DNA of 64,000 nucleotides from an uncultured Nostoc sp. (GTDB taxonomy: Bacteria > Cyanobacteriota > Cyanobacteriia > Cyanobacteriales > Nostocaceae), in contig NZ_CALMFY010000131.1 in the NCBI RefSeq assembly GCF_937863485.1, positions 20,562 to 84,561 on the forward strand, given 5' to 3'. The notes below the pieces were generated by a model that was given only the letters and a program-made list of their open reading frames with translations, ran no database searches and was not told the DNA's origin. Position 1 is the stretch's first letter, and every line of letters begins with the position of its first letter. Made by a program: the position numbers and the translations under genes. Positions 46,027 to 53,248 of this stretch are shown here, in pieces.

Positions 46027-46182
46027 AGTGCGATCGCTTTTTAATTATATTTTGGGATATGAGGAGCGATTATCTTCGACACCCTCCGCGATCGCAAGCA
46101 ACAATAAAGATAGCGATCGCTTGCCATAAAACTTAAAATACTAGTAATGCTACACTTTTCTAGCATTTAAGGAGCAAAGGCA

Positions 46183-46380
46183 GTGGCTTTCATCACGATC
46201 AATATTTCTGATGAACAATTGCAGAAGCTGCAAGCATTAGCACAAGAGAATGGTATCTCGCTTGAAGATTTGTTACGTGCCAGGATAGAAGACTGGCTCA
46301 GTCAGCCGACGAGCGAGTTTGCTCAAGCAGCCAACTATGTGCTGAATAAAAATGCCGAATTATACCGACGTTTAGCATGA
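46183..46380 (+). CDS. Antitoxin of a Doc-type module
   Basis: 65 residues starting with GTG 46183 after a clear AAGGAG. ITINISDEQLQKLQALAQENGISLEDLLRARIEDWL is ribbon-helix-helix-like; the C-terminal FAQAANYVLNKNAELYRRLA would be the toxin-binding tail. It overlaps the following doc start by 4 bp (ATGA). The antitoxin frame is intact although its toxin is destroyed. Confidence 0.75.
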   Translation: MAFITINISDEQLQKLQALAQENGISLEDLLRARIEDWLSQPTSEFAQAANYVLNKNAELYRRLA

Positions 46381-46672
46381 GACGTTACCTGACGGTGGTG
46401 GAAGTCCTGAATCTGCATCGTCAGGTTATAGAGCAGTTTGGAGGCGCATTGGGTATACGCAACCTTGATGCTTTAGAGTCTGCTGTCGCGCAACCAAAGA
46501 TGGTAATAAGCGTACTGGTCACGCAGCTATGGAAATATTTCTTGTTTTAAATGGGATGGAAATTGATGCTTCAATCAAAGAACAGGAGCGTGTTGTCTTA
46601 CTGTTAGCATCTGGTGATTTAGGGCGTGAAGAATTTACTGAATGGCTCTGGCTAAATCTTAGAACTATTTAA
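46377..46672 (+). pseudogene. doc: Doc/Fic death-on-curing toxin, inactivated by internal deletion
   Basis: The frame from ATG 46377 gives RRYLTVVEVLNLHRQVIEQFGG, then [11 protein letters not shown] and unrelated residues to a stop at about 46548. The missing half resumes in another frame from 46499: [19 protein letters not shown] to [20 protein letters not shown] and TAA at 46672. The block of about 30 residues that normally joins AQP to HPFxDGNKR is gone, including the catalytic His of HPFxDGNKR. The junction falls on AGATG, a sequence expected at both break points, so a short-repeat deletion is likely. The gene is dead as a Doc toxin. Confidence 0.8.
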
Positions 46673-46896
46673 ACACCTTCTCATAATGAAACGAGATTTA
46701 AATTGAGTAATGAGGTTATTGTCTCCGACACGCTCCACAAAACCAAGAATCAATATAGGGATTGACAAGGGTTTTTGTTACCGATGAAACTTCGATCATA
46801 ACGTTGGGAATAATAAATCATACTGGAGAAATATTTGCAATGGATCTCCGCAGATTAAGTGTATTTACCATCAGCCATTAAAGGAACAATTTGTTA

Positions 46897-47718
46897 ATGA
46901 AAGTGAGTTCATCAGGGATTAAGCTAGGTTTTGCAGTTGTTAGCAGCAGTTGTTTAGCAGCAGTGGCGATCGCTTTTAGTGGAGCAAGTGCTTTTGCCAC
47001 TCAATTCATCACAATTGAAAGCACAGGTACATTATCAGGAACTATCGAACTTCCCAGAAATAATCCTAATTTCAATAATAGTATTACTCGTATTGATACG
47101 GATGACACTGGAACTTATTACCGGAACTTAGGTACTAATAATAATCCTAATTATGTTCCTGTATACCAGTCAGACTATTTACAAGTAAAAACACCCTCTG
47201 ATGGAAATCTGCATTACTTTGTTGACTTTAAAGGTATTCCTATTGTCTCATTTGATGGTGTTCTCACATCGCCGGTTCTCTCTGGTGGTCAGTTGACACC
47301 TTTTCTTTACCAGGGACAATTGGCAGGAACCACATTTCAAGGAGTAGTTCAGGATGAATTTAATCTTACAAAAGCTTTCTACACTGGTACTGTCATCGAT
47401 CCAAACACCGGAAAGCAGTATCAAGGAACTTTTGAAGTGAGTGGATATGGGGAACGATATAGCAATCGCAATGGTAGTTTAACTCCCACAGTCTTTGATT
47501 TTCAGTCCGATATCCCAGGTTTGCCAAGTGTAAGATCCTTGACCATAACTAACGCTACCTTGGCAAATTTAAGAATCAAAGTACCCATAGAGGAAACTTC
47601 TATTCCAGAACCCGCTAGCGTTTTAGGAACCTTGATGGTAGCTGGTTTTGGTATAGTTTTGAAAAGAAAAAAGACATCTATCCTAAGACATTGTTTGAAA
47701 AGTCGTAAAGTAGACTAA
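46897..47718 (+). CDS. PEP-CTERM exported protein
   Basis: The ATG at 46897 has AAGGA 13 nt upstream; 273 residues. The signal peptide (KLGFAVVSSSCLAAVAIAFSG...AFA) is followed by a beta-rich region of no recognised family (a Tyr/Gly/Asn-rich stretch around YYRNLGTNNNPNYVP). The sorting tail is IPEPASVLGTLMVAGFGIVLKRKKTS, a standard PEP-CTERM for exosortase processing. Terminated by the hairpin at 47757-47792. Function unknown; such proteins usually form extracellular matrix or surface layers. Confidence 0.82.
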   Translation: MKVSSSGIKLGFAVVSSSCLAAVAIAFSGASAFATQFITIESTGTLSGTIELPRNNPNFNNSITRIDTDDTGTYYRNLGTNNNPNYVPVYQSDYLQVKTPSDGNLHYFVDFKGIPIVSFDGVLTSPVLSGGQLTPFLYQGQLAGTTFQGVVQDEFNLTKAFYTGTVIDPNTGKQYQGTFEVSGYGERYSNRNGSLTPTVFDFQSDIPGLPSVRSLTITNATLANLRIKVPIEETSIPEPASVLGTLMVAGFGIVLKRKKTSILRHCLKSRKVD

Positions 47719-47756
47719 AACCCCTCTTTTATTAATTAACAGGCTTTGAAACATCA

Positions 47757-47792
47757 TTCCCGCACTTCGCGCCGTTGCGCGAAGTGCGGGAA
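47757..47792 (+). terminator. Perfect 15-bp palindrome, probable transcript end of the PEP-CTERM gene
   Basis: TTCCCGCACTTCGCG, a 6-nt loop (CCGTTG), then the exact complement. The stem is far stronger than the AT-rich surroundings. No T-tract follows, so it may be a REP-like repeat or processing hairpin rather than a classic terminator. Confidence 0.6.
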
Positions 47793-47815
47793 TAGGTATT
47801 AGGTTTTTAAAGACA

Positions 47816-47839
47816 AGCCGAACTTGCAAAAGTCCGGCT
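47816..47839 (-). terminator. Terminator of the EbsA-like gene
   Basis: Minus-strand stem AGCCGGACTT/AAGTTCGGCT (one mismatch) with a 4-nt loop, followed by TTGTCTTT on the minus strand; 9 bp beyond the stop codon. Confidence 0.65.
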
Positions 47840-47847
47840 GAGTTTAA

Positions 47848-48222
47848 TCAATCGTCTATACGCAGTAGCTTGCGGTAAAACAGTTGTGAAAAATCGGTCG
47901 CACGATGACGTTTATAGTTGTCCATAAGTTCAATTAAAAAATTAATAAACTCGAAACTGGCCATCATCAGTTCGTAACTTAGATCAGCGTTGCCATCAAA
48001 CTGGATTCGGCAACGCGTTAAGTCTGAGGGTAAAGTACCAACATTCCAGGAGGCGACAAAGGGGACATGCTCACTGGCTTCTATCTTCCGCTGTCCCTCC
48101 AACACCCCTTTTTGATAAAGACTGATGGCATAGGGTAAGAAATTGCGCCTAGCGCCCTGAATATAAGGTAAGTAAACACTGGCTTGTTGTTGAGTGACAG
48201 GCTGGAGTTGCTCAATAGACAT
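47848..48222 (-). CDS. Probable type IV pilus/biofilm protein EbsA
   Basis: 124 residues, soluble. The pattern VYLPYIQGARRNFLPYAISLY, LEGQRKIEASEHVPFVASWN, TRCRIQFDGNADLSYELMM and FSQLFYRKLLRID resembles the small cyanobacterial EbsA protein, which works with the PilB assembly ATPase and Hfq in pilus biogenesis and biofilm self-suppression. Recognition is from memory of the family and is moderate. It is monocistronic with its own terminator at 47816-47839. Confidence 0.55.
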   Translation of the reverse strand: MSIEQLQPVTQQQASVYLPYIQGARRNFLPYAISLYQKGVLEGQRKIEASEHVPFVASWNVGTLPSDLTRCRIQFDGNADLSYELMMASFEFINFLIELMDNYKRHRATDFSQLFYRKLLRIDD

Positions 48223-48954
48223 TGTTAAATATTCCTCAAGTTAGTTAGCAACTGGGATATTAGCGTTCTTTTATTACTCTCATTAGAGAATATTTAAAAC
48301 CTTGTTTCTCCGTGCTTGGTTCCAAACAAGGATTTTTTTTGGCTTTGTTGATAAAGCGGTCAGCATCTTATTTTCTCTCATCAGAGATATAAAAGAGCGT
48401 TAGTAGCTCTTAGTAGTATTCCCAAAAAAATGTGTCTAAAGCACACAGTAGGCGAGCATGGGAAGAAGAACTATTGACCCATAGCCCATGCCCAATGTCC
48501 CATAAATGAAGTTACTGCTAAGAAATATTAAAATTTCGGTTACAATGATGCTGCATTAACTTTTATCGAAGCTGGGGGCAATAACACTAAAAATCCTCAC
48601 TGGAAAGTGGTGGATGTCGTTATTGCTATTGCTGGCAACGACAAACTGCTGCTATCTTGTGATCACTTTTCCTAATCTGGAGTTTCCATTAGTGAAAGTC
48701 CGACTTTACAAGCTTCCTACCCAAGTGGTTATCAAAGGAATTAAGCCTCTGTCTAAGAGTAGCAAAGGTGGTTAACACAAGGTAATTAAGCACAGTGGCG
48801 GTGAAAATAAAGGTAGTCCCAGCGGCTTGTAGCTTAGGGATAGCGGGTATTGCAGTTTGCCCATTTCGATTAATATCGGGAAAAGTAGCTTGGGGATATT
48901 TGTCCGTAAAATTACTAACTGTAGACAAATACTGGTTTTTAAATCAACTAACCT
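48223..48954. other. 0.7-kb intergenic region
   Basis: It holds the promoter of the EbsA-like gene, the terminator-like hairpin at 48300, and upstream DNA of the glycosyltransferase. A short open stretch at about 48540-48672 (FGYNDAALTFIEAGGNN...) begins after a stop and has no start codon; it may be a gene remnant. Overlapping 70-80 codon minus frames at 48689-48993 show no protein-like features. Confidence 0.5.
48300..48339 (+). terminator. Hairpin with T8 tract
   Basis: CCTTGTTT at 48300-48307 pairs with AAACAAGG at 48324-48331, followed by ATTTTTTTT. It is a well-formed intrinsic terminator for rightward transcription, yet no plus-strand gene lies within 500 bp upstream. It may end a small RNA or long 3' UTR. 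Confidence 0.6.
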
Positions 48955-50361
48955 ATGCCAGCGAATTCCTGGCCCGAAGAAGATTCTTATCAAGAGCTTG
49001 ATTCGCTCAACTCCTTGTTATCTGACCTATCAGTAGATGAGGAGTCAGGGTCTGAGACAGAACCTGTGTCTCTAACATCCCAGTTTCAAGGTCGTAGACG
49101 CAAAGCCGCTCTAGTCTTGACTATCGTCTGGAGTGGCACGATCGCTCTACATTTAGTTTCTTGGGCTTCCATATTAATTCTAGGACTGACCACCATTCTA
49201 GGATTTCATGCTTTGGTGGTAGTGTTTGCTAAATCCCGCCGCTATCCAAAAGAAATACAGGGAGATTTGCCCTTTGTATCTGTGCTAGTGGCTGCGAAAA
49301 ATGAGGAAACGGTAATTGCTAAATTAGTCAATAATCTTTGTAATCTGGAATATCCAGGTGGGCAGTACGAAGTATGGATCATTGACGATCACAGCAGTGA
49401 TAGCACGCCACATTTATTAGCAGAACTAGAACAGAAACACGAACAACTGAAAGTATTAAGGCGTTCAGCAGAAGCTAGTGGTGGCAAATCAGGGGCGTTG
49501 AATCAGGTATTGCCGCTGACAAAGGGCGGCATTATAGCAGTATTTGATGCTGATGCCCAAGTGACACCAGACTTGTTACTACAGGTAATACCTTTATTTC
49601 AAAGAGAAAAGGTAGGGGCGGTGCAGGTGCGAAAAGCGATCGCCAACGCTAAAGAAAACTTTTGGACTAAGGGTCAAATGGCAGAAATGGCACTTGATAC
49701 CTGGTTTCAGCAACAGCGGACTGCCCTTGGTGGTATTGGCGAACTGCGGGGCAATGGTCAATTTGTCCGGCGTTCAGCCTTGGAAAGCTGCGGTGGCTGG
49801 AACGAGGAAACCATTACCGATGATTTGGATTTGACAATCCGCTTACATTTAGAAAAATGGGATATTGAGTGTGTTTTTCATCCAGCGGTGCAAGAAGAAG
49901 GAGTGACAAGTGCTGTTGCACTCTGGCATCAGCGCAACCGTTGGGCAGAAGGCGGATATCAACGCTATTTGGATTATTGGGATTTAATTCTCAAAAACCG
50001 CATGGGATGGCGCAAAAGCTGGGATTTGCTGATTTTTATGCTGATTATGTATATCTTGCCGACAGCAACAGTACCAGATTTACTAATGGCGATCGCCCGT
50101 CATCGTCCACCAATGTTAAGTCCGATCACAGGCTTGTCCGTTACTATGTCGATGGTGGGAATGTACACAGGTCTAAGGCGGATACGTCAAGATCAGAAAT
50201 TCTCTCTTTCTACATATTTTCTGATGCTGGTGCAAACCCTGCGTGGCAGTTTATATATGTTGCACTGGTTAGTGGTCATGAGCAGTACTACTGCCCGCAT
50301 GTCGGTAAGACCAAAGCGCTTGAAATGGGTGAAAACCTTGCATACTGGGAATGGGGAATAG
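48955..50361 (+). CDS. mgdA: Monoglucosyldiacylglycerol synthase (GT2, Sll1377 type)
   Basis: 468 residues. The start MPANSWPEED matches my memory of this cyanobacterial family. Two membrane helices lie near 55-95, then a GT2 catalytic domain: SVLVAAKNEE, IIDDHSSDS, GGKSGALNQ, VFDADAQ (metal-binding DxD) and TDDLDL, with QRNRWAEGG as the QxxRW motif of processive-type GT2 enzymes. C-terminal membrane helices follow. It adds glucose from UDP-glucose to diacylglycerol, the first step of galactolipid (MGDG/DGDG) synthesis for thylakoid membranes. Close relatives make other glycolipids or polysaccharides, so activity is probable rather than certain. Confidence 0.82.
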   Translation: MPANSWPEEDSYQELDSLNSLLSDLSVDEESGSETEPVSLTSQFQGRRRKAALVLTIVWSGTIALHLVSWASILILGLTTILGFHALVVVFAKSRRYPKEIQGDLPFVSVLVAAKNEETVIAKLVNNLCNLEYPGGQYEVWIIDDHSSDSTPHLLAELEQKHEQLKVLRRSAEASGGKSGALNQVLPLTKGGIIAVFDADAQVTPDLLLQVIPLFQREKVGAVQVRKAIANAKENFWTKGQMAEMALDTWFQQQRTALGGIGELRGNGQFVRRSALESCGGWNEETITDDLDLTIRLHLEKWDIECVFHPAVQEEGVTSAVALWHQRNRWAEGGYQRYLDYWDLILKNRMGWRKSWDLLIFMLIMYILPTATVPDLLMAIARHRPPMLSPITGLSVTMSMVGMYTGLRRIRQDQKFSLSTYFLMLVQTLRGSLYMLHWLVVMSSTTARMSVRPKRLKWVKTLHTGNGE

Positions 50362-50386
50362 TCCCCAACGGAGAATTTAAAATTTA

Positions 50387-50419
50387 AAATGCAAAATTAG
50401 CAAAAATAATTTTGCATTT
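50387..50419. terminator. Bidirectional terminator between mgdA and dnaX
   Basis: AAATGCAAAATTA at 50387-50399 is exactly inverted at 50407-50419, followed by a T run on the plus strand and preceded by A/T-rich sequence for minus-strand use. The two genes converge here. Confidence 0.8.
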
Positions 50420-50421
50420 TT

Positions 50422-52563
50422 TTATTCATCATCAACTTCTGATTCCTCTACCCACTCAGGTGTAGTTACAGAATCAGAGAATTGTGTTGAATCCTCTGCA
50501 AAGCGGATAATTTGTCCGTTGAAGAATTCTGCTAGACGTTGAGCTGCGATCGCTACTTCGTCAGGTTCCCAATCAGGTGGGGGTGTTCGTTTTGGCGCTG
50601 TAGGCAAAGCTTGCACCCCATTTCCATTTACGCCATTTCCATTTGCCCCATTTTCATTTACCCCATTTCCATTCCTTGCTACCGACTCGGTTTTTACTGG
50701 TGCTGTTGCCGGTGGTGGAGTTGCTGGCTGTGGTACTGGCGCTGAAGGTGGAATTTGCTGGTTGTAACTGGGAGTAGGCGGTTGCTGAACGCGAGTAGAG
50801 TCTTTTGGCGGAGGAGCTTTTCTAGCTGAGGTAGGAGTTACAGAGCTTACTTGTTCCAGATTTACCTGAACTTCATGCTTAAAAGTCTGCTGGAAAGCTG
50901 CCTTCATCATCGGCAGATCAGATTTAAGTGTTTCATACCATTTAGAACCTTTGACAGCAATACGCGCTACAGTACCGTTAAACTCTATTAGCTGGCACAT
51001 TTGCCCCAATAAAGCTTGTCTGGAAGGCATCGGAAAATTAGCACGCACCTGTTGCCAAACCTGAGTTAAGTCATATTCTGCTTCTTCAACAACTTCTGAA
51101 GTTACTGGTTCGATTTTCGCAAGCAGCACAGGAACAGATACAGGTTCTGGGGTTGGTGGTGAAACTGAGTTAGCAGCAGAATTGTGATTTATTTGCCGTT
51201 CAACTGCGGGAGATGAAGTGACGGGCTGATTTTGGGCAGCTGCTAGGTGAGAATTGTGATTTGTTTGCCGTTCAACTGCGGGAGATGAAGTGACGGGCTG
51301 ATTTTGGGCAGCTGCTAGGTGATTGGGAGATGCAGAATTATGATTTGTTTGCGGTTCAGCTGGAGGTAAAGAAGAGACGGCGTGATTTTGGGCAACTGCT
51401 GGAGGATAGCTTGGAGATACAGCAGGTGTGTTAACTCGCAGCGCGACACTTGGGGCTTGTGGCTGAATATTCGTCGCACTGGGTAACAATCCTAGTAATG
51501 TTACCTCTAACCACAAACGCGGCTGGGTGGTATTTTTAATTTGCACTTCAGCTTCTCGCAGGTGTTTCTGTCCTGCTAAAATCGCGCTCATATCGAAGTA
51601 TTGGGCAAACTCAACCAGCGCTGTCCAGGTTTGCTGAGTACAAGCAACCAAATCGTGGCGGTTGGGTGCTGTTCTGGCAATCAGTAGATCGCGGTAAAAG
51701 GCGGCAAGATTTTGCAGAAGAGTTAGCGGTTCTCGCCCACGATCTAGAATTTTATGGGTACAGTCCAGAACTGCTTCGGGTTTATCTTGAGCGATCGCAT
51801 TTAAAAGCCCCAGTAAGTCCTGTTCGCTCACTGTCCCAACCAAATCCCAAACTCTATCCGGTGTCACTTCACCCGCTAACAAACCCAATTGGTCAAGTAG
51901 ACTTTCGGCATCCCGCAACCCTCCCTGAGCAAGTTGGGCTACCAGGGTTACAGCGTCGGCTGAAATATGAATGTTTTCATAAGATGCGATCGCACTTAAA
52001 TGCTTGACCATCGCCTCTAATTGAATCCGTCTAAAATCAAACCTTTGACAGCGCGAAATAATCGTTGGTAACACCCGTTGCGGGTCTGTTGTCGCCAACA
52101 CAAAAACCACATGTCTCGGTGGTTCTTCTAGTGTTTTTAGTAGCGCGTTAAATGCCTGGGTACTGAGCATGTGGCACTCGTCGATTACATAAACCTTGTA
52201 GCGACACTGCACAGGAGCAAACTGGGCTTTTTCAATCAACTCACGGATATTATCGACACCAGTATTACTAGCGGCATCGATTTCAATTACATCTAAGGCA
52301 TAGCCCTTGGTGATCCCCTGACAAACCTCACACACGCCGCAGGGTTCAGCAGTGGGCTTGTCACTTTTGAGACAATTGAGGGATTTAGCCAGAATCCGGG
52401 CACTAGAAGTTTTCCCCGTACCTCTGGGCCCAGTGAATAAATAGGCGGGGGCGATTTTGGATGTGCCGATCGCGTTCGTGAGGGTGGTAGCGATCGCCTC
52501 TTGGCCCACCAGTTCAGCAAAACTTTTGGGGCGATATTTGTGGTGCAGGGGTTCGTAAGACAT
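50422..52563 (-). CDS. dnaX: DNA polymerase III gamma/tau subunit
   Basis: 713 residues from MSYEPLHHKYRP (ATG 52561-52563; the ORF continues upstream without family sequence). The AAA+ module has Walker A GPRGTGKTS, a four-Cys zinc site (C in LNCLK, then CGVCEVC), DEC in YVIDECHML, and sensor SRCQRFDFRR. The C-terminal ~350 residues are the tau-type extension, rich in Pro/Gln/Ala and low complexity, with a folded island around LTQVWQQVRANFPMPSRQALL. It loads the sliding clamp and tethers polymerase. No intein is inserted. A 72-bp tandem duplication lies in the linker. Confidence 0.95.
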   Translation of the reverse strand: MSYEPLHHKYRPKSFAELVGQEAIATTLTNAIGTSKIAPAYLFTGPRGTGKTSSARILAKSLNCLKSDKPTAEPCGVCEVCQGITKGYALDVIEIDAASNTGVDNIRELIEKAQFAPVQCRYKVYVIDECHMLSTQAFNALLKTLEEPPRHVVFVLATTDPQRVLPTIISRCQRFDFRRIQLEAMVKHLSAIASYENIHISADAVTLVAQLAQGGLRDAESLLDQLGLLAGEVTPDRVWDLVGTVSEQDLLGLLNAIAQDKPEAVLDCTHKILDRGREPLTLLQNLAAFYRDLLIARTAPNRHDLVACTQQTWTALVEFAQYFDMSAILAGQKHLREAEVQIKNTTQPRLWLEVTLLGLLPSATNIQPQAPSVALRVNTPAVSPSYPPAVAQNHAVSSLPPAEPQTNHNSASPNHLAAAQNQPVTSSPAVERQTNHNSHLAAAQNQPVTSSPAVERQINHNSAANSVSPPTPEPVSVPVLLAKIEPVTSEVVEEAEYDLTQVWQQVRANFPMPSRQALLGQMCQLIEFNGTVARIAVKGSKWYETLKSDLPMMKAAFQQTFKHEVQVNLEQVSSVTPTSARKAPPPKDSTRVQQPPTPSYNQQIPPSAPVPQPATPPPATAPVKTESVARNGNGVNENGANGNGVNGNGVQALPTAPKRTPPPDWEPDEVAIAAQRLAEFFNGQIIRFAEDSTQFSDSVTTPEWVEESEVDDE
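51179..51322. repeat. 72-bp tandem duplication inside dnaX
   Basis: Two nearly identical 72-bp units (51179-51250 and 51251-51322) encode HLAAAQNQPVTSSPAVERQ twice in the disordered linker. Length is a multiple of three so the frame is kept; a partial third unit follows. Confidence 0.85.
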
Positions 52564-53248
52564 GAAAATATAGACTTCAATGCCTTTCAAAGTTAATTAC
52601 TAGCACCGAGTCGAGTTTAGGATTCAACTATTTTAAACTCTCGTACCTGCTTTGTTTGTCGATTTTGCCATAGCGCAAGACTCAACTAATGCCGTGAATT
52701 TTGGCACTCAGGAAACTTGCAGCCAGAGCATATCCTCTACTATGATTTCAAGATCAATGTATGGGAATTATAGCATATCATTTAGTACATTTGTTCTATA
52801 AAGAAAAATTGGGAGTAGGGAAGAATAACTATTGCTCAATCAGGACTTACGCACTCAGATCGCCCAACCTCCTTAAGGGACTAGGGGGATCTACGTTTCA
52901 GGCTTCAGTGCGTAAGTCTTATATATACTCAATCTATACTTAGAATAGAAACGCAATTTTTTAAGTGTTTATACTGTAGTTTAAAAGTAAAAGTATCGTT
53001 AGATTTACATAAATTACAAAAAAAATGCCTTTTAAAACTACTCCTAATAACTTGTGACTTAGAGGCTGAGGCTACATAAATTAACATTTTGAGGTTTCTT
53101 TAGTTAAAGATTTTCAGGCATTCCATAACAGTAGCAATTGTATAGTATTTGTCTTTATTCTACAAAGAATCAGGACGCTATTTACGTGTGCTTTTAAATA
53201 GCAAACAGTCAGCAATATTTAATTAGTAAACCGAAAATTTTCCCCAAG
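52564..53248. other. Intergenic, contains a MITE
   Basis: About 680 bp upstream of dnaX (minus) and of the large DUF4347 gene (plus). Apart from the element at 52842-52921, it is AT-rich and without genes. Confidence 0.5.
52842..52921. repeat. MITE-like element with AGGACTTACGCACT ends, copy C
   Basis: AGGACTTACGCACT at 52842-52855 is inverted at 52907-52920 (AGTGCGTAAGTCTT, one mismatch). Element length is 80 bp. Confidence 0.8.

Noticed and set aside
48540..48672. Possible gene remnant upstream of the glycosyltransferase
   Set aside because: Open for only about 40 codons, no start codon and no recognised family; mentioned only in the gap note.
50422..52563. Possible intein in dnaX (known in some cyanobacteria)
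   Set aside because: The AAA+ motifs are continuous and no splicing-domain motifs occur; only a linker duplication is seen.
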